Counted from the stretch's first letter, positions 37,904-46,859 are shown. The stretch is 64,000 bases of DNA from an uncultured Oscillospiraceae bacterium (GCA_934591895.1 CAKTPP010000002.1:175903-239902), one strand, 5' to 3'. The notes: generated by a model from the letters alone, not told the origin. A program made the numbers and translations.

Positions 37904-38121
37904 TCCACCTCGATCATTTCTGCATCTGCCTTGCGCAGGCTCAGTTCATAGCCGCGCACCGTGACCTCCACCGGATCGCCGAGCGGGGCGACCTTGCGCA
38001 CGTACACATCGGTGCCCTTCGTGATGCCCATGTCCATGATGCGGCGCTTGATCGCGCCCTCACCATGCAGCTTCACGACCTTGACCGTTTCGCCGATCTT
38101 GGCGTCTCGCAGCGTTTTCAT
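37900..38121 (-). CDS. feoA: FeoA domain protein (second of two)
   Basis: 73 residues, SH3-like FeoA domain: LRDAKIGETVKVVKLHGEGA, RIMDMGITKGTDVYV, DPVEVTVRGYELSLRKADA. Small cytosolic partner of FeoB. The stop overlaps the feoB start, so the two are translationally coupled. Confidence 0.93.
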   Translation of the reverse strand: MKTLRDAKIGETVKVVKLHGEGAIKRRIMDMGITKGTDVYVRKVAPLGDPVEVTVRGYELSLRKADAEMIEVE

Positions 38122-38134
38122 CGTGCTTCCTCCC

Positions 38135-38347
38135 TTAAATCATGATTTTGCGTGCCATTTCATCGCTGATGGCAACGCGGGATTCTTTGACCTTTACGAT
38201 CAGATTCCCGCCGATCGCCGATACGACCGTAGCCGTCCCGCCGGGGACGAAGCCCAGATCGGCCAGATGCTTCCTGACCTCCGGGTTCCCGCCGACTTTC
38301 AGGATCAGCGTCTCCTCGCCGATGTTGGCAAGATTCAGCGGCATCAT
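38135..38347 (-). CDS. feoA: FeoA domain protein (first of two)
   Basis: 70 residues: MPLNLANIGEETLILKVGGN, VRKHLADLGFVPGGTATVV, GNLIVKVKESRVAISDEMARKIM. Same fold as the next gene but clearly diverged. Two FeoA proteins before one FeoB is a common clostridial layout. First gene behind the iron-controlled promoter. Confidence 0.93.
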   Translation of the reverse strand: MMPLNLANIGEETLILKVGGNPEVRKHLADLGFVPGGTATVVSAIGGNLIVKVKESRVAISDEMARKIMI

Positions 38348-38369
38348 AGATATCCCTCCACTGATAAAC

Positions 38370-38387
38370 GGTTAGAGCGTGCTAACC
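38370..38387. promoter_or_regulatory. Palindromic operator near feoA
   Basis: GGTTAG, 6 bases, CTAACC: perfect inverted repeat 23 bases upstream of feoA. Nearly identical to the box at 38516. Confidence 0.7.
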
Positions 38388-38414
38388 TTGGATGAAAAAA
38401 GATAGGTTATATTT

Positions 38415-38432
38415 GTTTAACCAAAGTTAAAC
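38415..38432. promoter_or_regulatory. Palindromic operator downstream of the feo -10 box
   Basis: GTTTAAC, CAAA, GTTAAAC: perfect 7-bp arms. It sits about +12 to +28 relative to the feo transcription start. Candidate DtxR-family box. Confidence 0.7.
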
Positions 38433-38449
38433 TTCCTTAACCATGCCAA

Positions 38450-38478
38450 AGTTTAACGCATCTAACAGCGTATGTCAA
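38450..38478 (-). promoter_or_regulatory. Sigma-A promoter of the feo operon
   Basis: Minus strand TTGACA, 17 bp, TAAACT. GTTTAAC at 38451-38457 overlaps the -10, with CTTAACC nearby, suggesting further operator half-sites. Confidence 0.82.
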
Positions 38479-38505
38479 GAGAAAAATATAAAAAAGCCGC
38501 ATCCC

Positions 38506-38534
38506 TTGCATTTTTGGTTAAAGTGTGCTAACGT
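38506..38534 (+). promoter_or_regulatory. Promoter of the DtxR-family regulator with overlapping operator
   Basis: TTGCAT, 17 bp, TAACGT. The operator GGTTAA, 6 bases, CTAACG (38516-38533) fills the spacer and -10, so the regulator probably controls itself. Confidence 0.65.
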
Positions 38535-38570
38535 AAAAGAAATTTCACGTAAAGGTTGGTGGAAACCGCT

Positions 38571-38996
38571 ATGCAGATACTCAGAGCCGCGGAGGACTAT
38601 CTGGAGGCGATGCTGATGATGCAGCAGAAGCACGGATACATTCGCTCGATCGACATTGCAGAGCAGCTCGGCGTCACGAAGCCGAGCGTGACCTACACGA
38701 CCAAGCGCCTGCGCGAAAACGGCTACATCACCATGGATCGCGACGGGCTCATCACGCTCACGCCGAGCGGGATGGACATTGCCGCGCGTATGCTCGACCG
38801 GCACCACACGCTGACGAAGTTCCTCATGGAGCTCGGCGTCGACGCCGAGACCGCCGAGGAGGACGCCTGCAAGATGGAGCACGACATCAGCGAGCAGACC
38901 TATGCAGCGCTCTGCCGCCACGCCATCGGCAAGCTCGGCATCTTCAGGGAGGACGACACGGGCCTCGGCGAGACGGCCAAGACCGACAAGAGCTGA
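38571..38996 (+). CDS. DtxR/IdeR family metal-dependent regulator
   Basis: 141 residues from ATG 38571 (GGTGG eight bases upstream; a TTG start 15 bases earlier has no better SD). Winged helix at 1-65 (SIDIAEQLGVTKPSVTYTTKRLRENGYI), then the dimerisation and metal domain with ACKMEHDIS. The Cys-x2-Glu-His pattern matches the iron-type DtxR/IdeR site (Cys102, Glu105, His106 in DtxR) rather than the Glu-x2-Glu-His of MntR, so Fe2+ is the likely corepressor. No C-terminal SH3 domain. Divergent from feoAAB with shared palindromes between, so it is the probable iron repressor of the feo operon. Confidence 0.9.
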   Translation: MQILRAAEDYLEAMLMMQQKHGYIRSIDIAEQLGVTKPSVTYTTKRLRENGYITMDRDGLITLTPSGMDIAARMLDRHHTLTKFLMELGVDAETAEEDACKMEHDISEQTYAALCRHAIGKLGIFREDDTGLGETAKTDKS

Positions 38997-39067
38997 ACAC
39001 GCATCCGAATCGTTCCGCCCGCGGCAGCCGGAGCTGCCGCGGGCGGCTTCATTCTGCGCCGCGGGCA

Positions 39068-39096
39068 TTGACGCGGCGGGGCGGATTTGGTATGCT
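39068..39096 (+). promoter_or_regulatory. Sigma-A promoter of the MerR-led gene group
   Basis: TTGACG, 17 bp, TATGCT, about 95 bases before the MerR start. Confidence 0.75.
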
Positions 39097-39190
39097 GAAA
39101 AAGAGAAAATGACCCCTTGACTCTGACACGGTGAGAGGGCTTATGCTGTGCGTGAGCTCAAAAAATGACGACCGGCACGGAGGTACCGCC

Positions 39191-40006
39191 ATGCTGAAAA
39201 TCGGTGAATTTTCAAAACTGTCCAGAGTCAGCGTTCGTATGCTGCGCCACTATGATGAGGTGGGGCTGCTCGCCCCGTCGGAGGTCGATCCCATGACCGG
39301 CTACCGCTACTACAGCGAGCGGCAGCTCATCACCGCCGGACGCATTGCCGCGCTGCGCGCGCTCGGCTTCGGTCTGAGCGAGACGCGCGAGCTGCTGCGC
39401 CTGTACGACGACCGCGCGGCGCTCGATGCGCGCCTGGCCGCGCAGCGCACCCGGCTGGAGGCGCTCGCCGCCGACACGGCGCAAAAACTGCGGCTTCTGG
39501 ACACAGCCCGTGAGCGGCTGAGAAAGGAAGCAGACATGAACTACGATGTGACCATCAAGACCCTGCCCGCGCGCTATGCCGCGTGCGTGCGCATGACCAT
39601 CCCCTGCTACGAGGCCGAGGGCATGGTGTGGGATGTGCTGTGCCGCGAGACCGACCACATGTCCCTCGTGCCCGATGACCCGTGCTATTGCAGCGTAACG
39701 TTCCTCGACGAGGAATATAAAGAGCGCGACGTGCTCATCGAGGCGAGCAAGACCGTCCGCGGCCGCTATCCCGACACGGAGCACGTCCGGTTCCGGACGC
39801 TGCCGCCCGTCACGTATGCCGGCTGCGTGTTTCGCGGCAGCTACGCGCAGATCAGCGACGTCATCGCGGCCGTCGCGGCGTGGGTCGCGGCCAACGGCTA
39901 CGAGAGCGCCGGGCCGATGTTCGACATCTACCACGTCAGCCCGCACGAGATGCAAAACCCCGACGAATTCGTGACCGAGGTGTGTTTCCCGGTGCGGGAG
40001 GCATGA
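39191..40006 (+). CDS. MerR family regulator with GyrI-like effector domain
   Basis: 271 residues from ATG 39191 behind GGAGG. MerR winged helix at 1-70 (MLKIGEFSKLSRVSVRMLRHYDEVGLL, YRYYSERQL), a coiled-coil linker (about 80-115), then a GyrI-like/BmrR-type ligand domain (120-271). BmrR relatives sense lipophilic drugs and turn on efflux pumps. Here a MATE pump lies four genes downstream in the same direction. Confidence 0.88.
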   Translation: MLKIGEFSKLSRVSVRMLRHYDEVGLLAPSEVDPMTGYRYYSERQLITAGRIAALRALGFGLSETRELLRLYDDRAALDARLAAQRTRLEALAADTAQKLRLLDTARERLRKEADMNYDVTIKTLPARYAACVRMTIPCYEAEGMVWDVLCRETDHMSLVPDDPCYCSVTFLDEEYKERDVLIEASKTVRGRYPDTEHVRFRTLPPVTYAGCVFRGSYAQISDVIAAVAAWVAANGYESAGPMFDIYHVSPHEMQNPDEFVTEVCFPVREA

Positions 40007-40030
40007 CCCGATTCTTCCGGAGGTGACTCC

Positions 40031-40792
40031 ATGCTCCAGACCCGCAGACCCGCCCTGAGCGGAAACGCCCTCAAGGGCATCGCCATCCTTGCCATGACGC
40101 TCGACCATCTCACATGGACGCTCTGGCCGGGGTACAGCACCGCGTGGTGGGTGCTTCTGTTCCACCTGCTCGGCCGCGTGACGGCGCCGATCATGTGGTT
40201 TTTCGTCGTCGAGGGCTACCACTACACGCACGACGTGAAAAAGTACGCCGTGCGGCTGTTCGCGCTCGCGGTCGTGTCGCACTTTGCGTATGATTTCTGC
40301 TTCGGCATCCCGTTTCTGCCGCTGTCCACCGGACCGTTCAACCAGACGGGCGTCGCCTGGTCGCTCGCGTGGGGACTCATGCTGCTCGTCATCCATAACG
40401 ACACGCGGCTGAAAGACTGGGTCAAGATCGTGCTGACGTTTTTGATCTGTGTGATCACGTTCCCGTCGGACTGGAGCTGCATCGCGGCGGTGGCGATCGC
40501 GTTCATGGGGCAGGCGCGCGGGGACTTCCGAAAGCAGATGTGCTGGCTCATGGTGTGGTCGGCCGTGTATGCGCTCGTGTACTTCTTCTTCATTGATAAA
40601 GTGTACGCGCTCGTGCAGCTCGGCACCTGCCTTGCCATCCCGCTGCTGCGCTGCTATGACGGCACGCGCGGCCGCTGGCGCTCTATGGGCAAGCTCTTTT
40701 ACGTCTATTACCCGGCACACCTTGCGCTCATCGGCGTGCTGCGCGTGCTGCTCTGGGGCGTGGGCGCGTCCACGGCCGCCGGCAGCCTCTGA
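40031..40792 (+). CDS. TraX family membrane protein
   Basis: 253 residues, about eight membrane helices. Opening LSGNALKGIAILAMTLDHLTW and the later FYVYYPAHLALIGVLR motif are the TraX family signatures. TraX of the F plasmid N-acetylates pilin, but chromosomal clostridial members are not linked to conjugation and probably acylate other surface molecules. 24 bases after the MerR gene, so probably co-transcribed. Confidence 0.85.
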   Translation: MLQTRRPALSGNALKGIAILAMTLDHLTWTLWPGYSTAWWVLLFHLLGRVTAPIMWFFVVEGYHYTHDVKKYAVRLFALAVVSHFAYDFCFGIPFLPLSTGPFNQTGVAWSLAWGLMLLVIHNDTRLKDWVKIVLTFLICVITFPSDWSCIAAVAIAFMGQARGDFRKQMCWLMVWSAVYALVYFFFIDKVYALVQLGTCLAIPLLRCYDGTRGRWRSMGKLFYVYYPAHLALIGVLRVLLWGVGASTAAGSL

Positions 40793-40922
40793 GCAAACTG
40801 CACAATGCTTTGTGCCCGGACGGGGAAAAACTTCGTCCGGGCACTTTTCGTGCGCGCGGGTGCAATTTCGCGCACCGTGTGGTAAAATACATCCAAAACG
40901 AAACCCCAAGGAGGCGGCGCCC

Positions 40923-41588
40923 ATGCGCTATTCATGTCTGGTGCTCGACCACGACGACACCGTCGTCAACAGCACCGCGGCCGTCAATTATCCGGCCTTC
41001 GTGCAGACGCTCAAAACGCTGCGGCCGGACGTGCACATGACGCTCGACGAGTTCTTTTCCTACTCGTTTGAGCCGGGCTTCGGCGCGCTGTGCAGCGACA
41101 TTCTCGGCTTTTCCGACAGCGAGATGGACTTTCAGTACCGCACGTGGCTGGAGAGCGCGCGCACGCACGTGCCGGATACCTTTCCCGGTATGCGCGAGCT
41201 GCTGCAGCGGTATCACGCCGCGGGCGGGCACATCTGCGTCGTGAGCCACTCCGTGCCGGAGACGATCCTGCGCGACTACCGCGCGCACGGCCTGCCCACG
41301 CCGGAGCTCATCTATGGCTGGGACGACGATCCGGCGCGGCGCAAGCCCGCACCGTGGCCGATCTATCAGATCGAGCGCACGCTCGGCCTGCGGCCGGAGC
41401 AGCTCGTGGTCATCGACGACCTCAAGCCCGGCAAGGACATGGCCGACCGCGCGGGCGTGGACTTCATCGCGGCCGGGTGGACGCACACCGTGCCGCACAT
41501 CATCGAGACGATGCAGCGCATCAGCCCGCACTACTGCCGCACGGTGGCGGAGCTCGGCGCGCTGCTGCTGGACGAAACGGAGGCATGA
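40923..41588 (+). CDS. HAD superfamily hydrolase
   Basis: 221 residues from ATG 40923 behind AAGGAGG. HAD motif I LDHDDTVVNS (nucleophile Asp in DHDDT), motif II VVSHS, conserved Lys in RRKPAPWPI and motif IV VVIDDLKPGKDMA. Cap domain at about 25-90. Probable phosphatase of small metabolites; substrate unknown. Overlaps the following GNAT gene by four bases. Confidence 0.85.
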   Translation: MRYSCLVLDHDDTVVNSTAAVNYPAFVQTLKTLRPDVHMTLDEFFSYSFEPGFGALCSDILGFSDSEMDFQYRTWLESARTHVPDTFPGMRELLQRYHAAGGHICVVSHSVPETILRDYRAHGLPTPELIYGWDDDPARRKPAPWPIYQIERTLGLRPEQLVVIDDLKPGKDMADRAGVDFIAAGWTHTVPHIIETMQRISPHYCRTVAELGALLLDETEA

Positions 41589-42079
41589 ATATGGATACAA
41601 TCATTCGCACGGCGACCCTTGCCGACCTCGACGCCGTGGCGGCGGTGGAGGCGGCGTGCTTTCCCGCGGCGGAGGCCGCAACGCGCGCGGAGCTCTCCGA
41701 CCGGCTGGCGCACTACGGCAGCCACTTCTGGCTGATGTTTGACGGCGGCACGCTCATCGCGTTCGTCGACGGCATGGTCACCGACCGCGCCGACCTCACG
41801 GACGATCTCTATGCCGATGCATCGCTGCACGACGCGCACGGCGCGTGGCAGATGATCTTCGGCGTGAACACCCTGCCGGAATACCGGCGGCACGGCTATG
41901 CGGGGCAGCTCATCGAGCGCGCCATCGCCGACGCCCGCGCGCAGGGACGGCGCGGCCTTGTGCTCACGTGCAAGGACCGGCTCGTGCACTACTACGCGAA
42001 ATTCGGCTTCGTGAGTGAGGGCGTGTCGGCCTCGACCCACGGCGGCGTCGTGTGGTACCAGATGCGCCTGACGTTTTAG
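41585..42079 (+). CDS. GNAT family N-acetyltransferase
   Basis: 164 residues from ATG 41585 in an ATGA overlap with the HAD gene. GNAT fold: IIRTATLADLDAVAAVEAACFP, the acetyl-CoA loop LPEYRRHGYAGQLIERAIADA, and YYAKFGFVSEG near the end. Serotonin N-acetyltransferase-like group by sequence feel; acceptor unknown. Confidence 0.87.
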   Translation: MNMDTIIRTATLADLDAVAAVEAACFPAAEAATRAELSDRLAHYGSHFWLMFDGGTLIAFVDGMVTDRADLTDDLYADASLHDAHGAWQMIFGVNTLPEYRRHGYAGQLIERAIADARAQGRRGLVLTCKDRLVHYYAKFGFVSEGVSASTHGGVVWYQMRLTF

Positions 42080-42101
42080 CGTTTCACAGGAGGCAGACAC
42101 C

Positions 42102-43448
42102 ATGGAGAAAAATCTCACGACCGGCAGCGTCTTCGGCAACGTCGTGCGCTTTTCGCTGCCATACCTGTTTTCGTACTTTTTGCAGACGCTCTACGGCATG
42201 GCCGACCTGTTCATCATCGGCCAATACGCGGACGCGTCCGGCACGACGGCGGTGTCCGTCGGCAGTCAGGTCATGCATATGCTCACGGTCATGATCGTCG
42301 GCCTCGCCATGGGCGCAACGGTCACGATCGGGCAGGCCGTCGGCGCGCGCGATCAAAAAAGCGCCGCGCGCTATACCGGCAACACGATGACGCTGTTTCT
42401 CATGCTGAGCGTTGCGGTCACGGGGCTGCTGCTCGCGCTCGCGCGGCCGATCGCGGCGGTCATGTCCACGCCGGCCGAAGCCATGTCCGGCACGGTCGCG
42501 TATCTGCGCATCTGCTTTCTCGGCGTGCCGCTGATCACGGCGTACAACATCATCGCGTCCGTCTTTCGCGGCCTCGGCGATTCCAAGCGCCCGATGTACT
42601 TCATCGCCATCGCGTGCGCGGTGAACATCGCGCTCGACTACCTGTTCATGGGCGCGCTGCACATGGGCGCTGCGGGCGCGGCGCTCGGCACGACGCTGGC
42701 GCAGGCGGTCAGCGTGGCGGTGTCGCTCGCGGTCATGCGCGGCGCGCGCGGCGGCATTGCCCTCACGCGGGGCGATTTCCGCCCGCAGCGGGCGGTCATG
42801 GGGCGCATTCTGCGCATCGGCGTGCCGGTCGCGCTGCAGGACGGGCTGATCCAGATCGCGTTTTTGTTCATCACCGTCATCGCCAACCGCCGCGGCCTCA
42901 CGGACGCGGCCGCCGTCGGCATCGTGGAGAAGATCATCAGCTTTCTGTTTCTCGTGCCGTCGTCCATGCTCTCGACGGTGTCGGCGCTCGGCGCGCAGAA
43001 CATCGGCGCGGGCAAGCCCCGCCGCGCGCTGCAGACGCTGTGGTACGCGATCGCCGTCGCGTTCGGCTTCGGCGTGCTCATCTCGGTCGTCATCCAGTTC
43101 GTCGCCGAGCCGGTCGTCGCGCTCTTCACGCATGACGCCGCCGTCATCGCGGCGGGCGGGCCGTATCTGCGCGGCTACATTCTCGACTGCTGCTTTGCCG
43201 GCGTGCACTTTTGCTTCAGCGGGTATTTCTGCGCCATCGGGCGCTCGGAGCTGTCGTTCGTGCACAACATTGCGGCGGTGGCGCTCGTGCGCGTGCCGGG
43301 CGCATACCTGACGAGCAGGTACTTCCCCGCGACGCTGCTGCCCATGGGACTGGCGACGGCGGCGGGCTCGCTGCTGTCGGTCATCATCTGCGTGATCGCA
43401 TTTCTGGTTTTGCGGCGGCACGGCAGGCTTCTGCCCGGCGAGGGCTGA
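42102..43448 (+). CDS. MATE family efflux transporter
   Basis: 448 residues, twelve membrane helices in two repeats. Typical MATE segments: LFSYFLQTLYGMADLFIIG, SAVGSQ-like VSVGSQVMHM, GLGDSKRPMYF in the middle, and AQNIGAGKPRRALQTLWYA in the second half. Na+- or H+-driven export of cationic drugs or metabolites. 22 bases after the GNAT gene; end of the MerR-led group. Confidence 0.92.
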   Translation: MEKNLTTGSVFGNVVRFSLPYLFSYFLQTLYGMADLFIIGQYADASGTTAVSVGSQVMHMLTVMIVGLAMGATVTIGQAVGARDQKSAARYTGNTMTLFLMLSVAVTGLLLALARPIAAVMSTPAEAMSGTVAYLRICFLGVPLITAYNIIASVFRGLGDSKRPMYFIAIACAVNIALDYLFMGALHMGAAGAALGTTLAQAVSVAVSLAVMRGARGGIALTRGDFRPQRAVMGRILRIGVPVALQDGLIQIAFLFITVIANRRGLTDAAAVGIVEKIISFLFLVPSSMLSTVSALGAQNIGAGKPRRALQTLWYAIAVAFGFGVLISVVIQFVAEPVVALFTHDAAVIAAGGPYLRGYILDCCFAGVHFCFSGYFCAIGRSELSFVHNIAAVALVRVPGAYLTSRYFPATLLPMGLATAAGSLLSVIICVIAFLVLRRHGRLLPGEG

Positions 43449-43513
43449 CGCGCCGCGCGCAGCAGGCCGCAAGTCTTATGCCGGAAAACCCCGGAGGAGC
43501 TTCCGGCAATGTC

Positions 43514-43551
43514 AAGCACCTCCTCGGGCAGAGCCCGAGGAGGTGCTTTTT
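43514..43551. terminator. Bidirectional terminator
   Basis: Perfect 16-bp stem AAGCACCTCCTCGGGC / GCCCGAGGAGGTGCTT with 3-base loop followed by TTT; between convergent MATE (+) and LRR (-) genes. Confidence 0.92.
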
Positions 43552-43581
43552 GCTGCGGTTATTCGACTTGCGGGATGGGGG

Positions 43582-46017
43582 TTATTTCTTCACGTTCTTG
43601 CAAAACTGCATCAGGATGGTCGCGACCTGCTCGCGGGTCGCGTTGCCGTTCGGGTCGAGATAGACCGTACCGTCAGACGCCTTGTTGCCGCTGATGAGTT
43701 TGAGTGCAACGGCGTCCTGCATCGCGCCCATCGCCCAGCCCGGCACTTTGTTCACGTCCGGATACTTGCTCAGATCCGCGGGCGTCCACGTCGGCTTGAT
43801 GTTGCAGACGGTCTTGGCGTACTTCATGAGGAAGGTCGCCACCTGTGCGCGCGTCACCGGGTCGTACGGACCAAAGGTCGTGTCGCTCGTGCCGGAGGTG
43901 ACGCCGGTCTGGTATGCCCAGAGGATGGCATCTCTGTACCAGACCTCGGGCAGATCCGTAAACGGCAGCGCGCCGCTCACTTTCGGTTTTCCATGGAGGC
44001 TGTAGAGCATCTGCACGAACTGCGCGCGCGTCGTCAGACCGCTCGGGCTGATCCTGCCGCCGCCGACACCGCTCAGGATGCCGCGCTCCACGCAGTAGTC
44101 AAGACCGGCGTGCGACCACCAGCTCGGGTCGGGCATATCGGAGAAGTTCCTGCCCGGGCACTGTGCGCCGCCGTCGCACCGGGTGCTCTTCCACGTCGCC
44201 TTGAAGGTGGCGTCGCGATTGTAGAATGATTTTGTGCCGGCGGGGAATACATTACCGTTCGACGCGAGCCAGCCGGCAAACTCCTTGCCCTCGGGCGGGG
44301 TGAAGGCACATTCGGGGAGGAAGAAGGCCTCGCCCGACTTGACCTTCATGGGCTGCATCGTGCCCGTGCCGCCGTTGGGGTCAAAGGTGATGGTGATTTC
44401 TTCCTTGTCCTTCCATGTCGCCTTGAAGCTTTGGTCATAGGAGGAGATTACCTTCGTACCGGCGGGGTACACTTTGCCGTTTACTGCGAGCCAGCCGGCA
44501 AATTCCCTGCCCTCCGGCGGCGTGAAGGTACATTCGGGGAGTGTGTAATTCTCACCTGCTTTGACCCTCATGGGCTTCATTGTGCCGGTGCCGCCGTTGG
44601 GGTCGAAGGAGATGGTGATATACTTTGCGGGCACCTCGGTCTTGAGCGTAAACGCCACCTTGCCGATCCTGGCGTTTCCGGTGTCGTACTTGTAGGTGAC
44701 CTCCTTGACTCTGGCGTTATCGAGCGTCAGGACGTCCCAACCGTCGACCTTGCTGACCGTGCCGCCGGTCCAGCCGCTCGCGCGGGCGGCCGTGAAATAT
44801 GTGCCCTCCGTCGCGCCGTAGCACGGCAGGTCGGGATAGACCCTATACTGGAGGTTTTTATCCACCTTGATGTCGTAGACGTTGCCCGAGCAATCCACAT
44901 AGCGCGGATCGAGCGCCGTGTTGCTGCTCAGATCCAGCCACGAGAGACGGTTATTCTGGCAGTAGAGCGTTTCGAGCTTTTTGTTGCTGCGCAGGTCGAG
45001 CGTCTCGATCTGGTTGTCGTTGCAGTACAGCCGCCGGAGCTTGGGGCAGCGGTCCACATCCAGCTTCGTGAGCTTCATTTTGCTGCACGAAAGCTGCTGC
45101 AGATTGCTCAGCGGGTGAAGATTGAGCTCGGTGATCGGATTGTCGTTAACACTAAGAGACTCGAGGGCGCCATTGTAGCTCAGGTCGAGCGCGGTGATCT
45201 GGTTTTCATAGCAGCTCAGCTTCTTGAGCAGATAGTTGCTGCTCACATCGAGCGCGGTGAGCTGGTTATTATAGACATAGAGCTCAACCAGCATCCGGTT
45301 GTTTTTCACATTGAGCGAGGTCAGCTTGCCATGGGAGGCACTCAGAATCTCCAGCTTGGTGTTTTTGCTGACGTCAATGGATCTGAGGTCATGATTGCCC
45401 CAAAGATTGAGATACGTCAGCTCCGGCAAGTTCCGGGTGTCGAGGGTCGTCAGCTTGTTGCTGCCCGCGACGATTTTCTGGAGCTTTTTGTTGGCGCTCA
45501 GGTCGAGCGCGGTGATCTGGTTCCAGCCGCAGTTCAGCTCGGTGAGCTCTGAGCACTTGCTCAGGTCGAGTGCGGTGAACTTGTTTGCGCTGCAGGTCAG
45601 ATACTTGAGCAAGCTGCCCTTGTGAAACCACAGACCGGTGAGCTGGTTTCCGGAGCAGTCGAGCTTTTCCACTCTCGAGTTCTGCTCCAGATTGAGTGTT
45701 TTCTTCAGTTCCTGGCCGCTGCAATTGAGATCCTTCACATATCTCAGGTATCGGATGCCCATGAGACTCGTGATGGGGGCGCGGTCGCCGAGCACCTCTT
45801 TGATGTTATCATCGCTGACGTCGAGCACTTCGATCTGCTGGGACTTCTCCTCAGTCAGGACCGAGCTGCCGACGATCTTGAGCACGTATTCCCGGAACAC
45901 CGGGTCGGGGAAGGTCTCTTCGTTGATCGGTATGGCGCTTGCCGCGCTTGCCGTGAACGGCAGCAGGCTGAACACCATGACCAGACACAGGAAGATGCTG
46001 AGAATGCGTTTTTTCAT
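43582..46017 (-). CDS. Secreted leucine-rich-repeat protein with InlB_B repeats and SLH domains
   Basis: 811 residues. Signal peptide (IFLCLVMVFSLLPFTASA). Residues about 75-385 hold some 14 LRR units of 20-23 residues of the internalin-like xLxLSxNxxLxxLxCxxNxLTxLD type. Two InlB_B/Listeria-Bacteroides repeats follow (ISFDPNGGTGTMKPM and ITFDPNGGTGTMQPM, about 490-625). The C-terminus has three SLH modules (about 635-811: FSDMPDPSWWSHAGLDYCVERGI, LPFTDLPEVWYRDAILWAYQTGV, YPDVNKVPGWAMGAMQDAVA). A cell-wall-anchored surface protein; internalin-like LRRs usually mediate protein binding. The first gene downstream in the same direction as the YdjGHI-like set but with its own SD. Confidence 0.9.
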   Translation of the reverse strand: MKKRILSIFLCLVMVFSLLPFTASAASAIPINEETFPDPVFREYVLKIVGSSVLTEEKSQQIEVLDVSDDNIKEVLGDRAPITSLMGIRYLRYVKDLNCSGQELKKTLNLEQNSRVEKLDCSGNQLTGLWFHKGSLLKYLTCSANKFTALDLSKCSELTELNCGWNQITALDLSANKKLQKIVAGSNKLTTLDTRNLPELTYLNLWGNHDLRSIDVSKNTKLEILSASHGKLTSLNVKNNRMLVELYVYNNQLTALDVSSNYLLKKLSCYENQITALDLSYNGALESLSVNDNPITELNLHPLSNLQQLSCSKMKLTKLDVDRCPKLRRLYCNDNQIETLDLRSNKKLETLYCQNNRLSWLDLSSNTALDPRYVDCSGNVYDIKVDKNLQYRVYPDLPCYGATEGTYFTAARASGWTGGTVSKVDGWDVLTLDNARVKEVTYKYDTGNARIGKVAFTLKTEVPAKYITISFDPNGGTGTMKPMRVKAGENYTLPECTFTPPEGREFAGWLAVNGKVYPAGTKVISSYDQSFKATWKDKEEITITFDPNGGTGTMQPMKVKSGEAFFLPECAFTPPEGKEFAGWLASNGNVFPAGTKSFYNRDATFKATWKSTRCDGGAQCPGRNFSDMPDPSWWSHAGLDYCVERGILSGVGGGRISPSGLTTRAQFVQMLYSLHGKPKVSGALPFTDLPEVWYRDAILWAYQTGVTSGTSDTTFGPYDPVTRAQVATFLMKYAKTVCNIKPTWTPADLSKYPDVNKVPGWAMGAMQDAVALKLISGNKASDGTVYLDPNGNATREQVATILMQFCKNVKK

Positions 46018-46066
46018 CTGTTTTCCGCCTCCTTGGTTTGGAATATGTGGGGGGTGGGCTTTTGTA

Positions 46067-46846
46067 TCAGAACGAGCCGCTGCGTCCGTGGCCGCCGCCG
46101 CCGGAAAAGCTGCTCGAATCGCTTGAGCTGCTCGAGTCGCTCTGGCGCTCGATCTTGTGGCGCACTGTGGTCGTGTGGGTAAAGACGTCCTCGCGCCGGG
46201 TCAGCTGCAGCCCATCGGCCGTGACGTAGGCCGAGGCCTCGGCCTGACGGTAGACGGAGCGCATCTTCATCTTCAGCAGCTGGCACACGATCAGCGCGAG
46301 CAAGAGCCCGACGCCGAACGAGATGCCGAGGCGGCGCAGAAACTGCGGCCACGTGAATTCGCCGGAGTCGACGCTGAGGATCCCGGCGCAGCCCTCAAGA
46401 TAGTCCGAGAAGCCGTCGTACCAGTCGTCATCCGCAAAGTCGTCGAGAAAGGCGTCCTCGAGCTTGATGAGCTTGCCGTCCGGGAAGATGGGCTCTGCCT
46501 TGTCGCCGTAGACAAAGGTGGCGTACTTGCGGTTCGACATACTCAGCAGCAGGAGAATGCCGTCGCGCCCGCTGCCGTAGCCGAGCGACTGCGCATGGTA
46601 GATCGAATAGGACGCGGTCGCAACGTCGGGATAGCCATAGTCGCCGAAGTCATCGACTATGCAGATGTACACGCCGACGCCGTAATGCTCCGAGATCTCG
46701 GCGGCGCGCGCCTCGAGCGTTTCGACCTCCGAGAGCGTGAGGAGCGCGGCTTCATCGTCGACATAGGGCGCCGCCGCCATGACGGGCAGCACGAGCGTGA
46801 CAGCCAGCAGCAGCACGAGCAGCAGCGCGGTCAGTTTTTGTTTCAT
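46067..46846 (-). CDS. TPM domain membrane protein, YdjH-like
   Basis: 259 residues. Signal peptide or N-terminal helix (LLLVLLLAVTLVLPVMA), TPM domain at about 28-150 (VDDEAALLTLSEVETLEARAAEISEHYGVGVYICIV, GRDGILLLLSMSNRKYATFVYG), one membrane helix (about 172-190, ISFGVGLLLALIVCQLL), a cytoplasmic segment with a beta-rich region, and a Ser/Gly-rich tail ending SGGGGHGRSGSF. Matches B. subtilis YdjH in layout. Encoded after YdjG- and YdjI-like proteins. Confidence 0.85.
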   Translation of the reverse strand: MKQKLTALLLVLLLAVTLVLPVMAAAPYVDDEAALLTLSEVETLEARAAEISEHYGVGVYICIVDDFGDYGYPDVATASYSIYHAQSLGYGSGRDGILLLLSMSNRKYATFVYGDKAEPIFPDGKLIKLEDAFLDDFADDDWYDGFSDYLEGCAGILSVDSGEFTWPQFLRRLGISFGVGLLLALIVCQLLKMKMRSVYRQAEASAYVTADGLQLTRREDVFTHTTTVRHKIERQSDSSSSSDSSSFSGGGGHGRSGSF

Positions 46847-46859
46847 GGTGTCCGCCTCC

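Noticed and set aside
40031..40792. Conjugation gene (traX) marking a mobile element
   Set aside because: Chromosomal TraX-family proteins are frequent in Clostridia; no other transfer genes and no composition change occur here.
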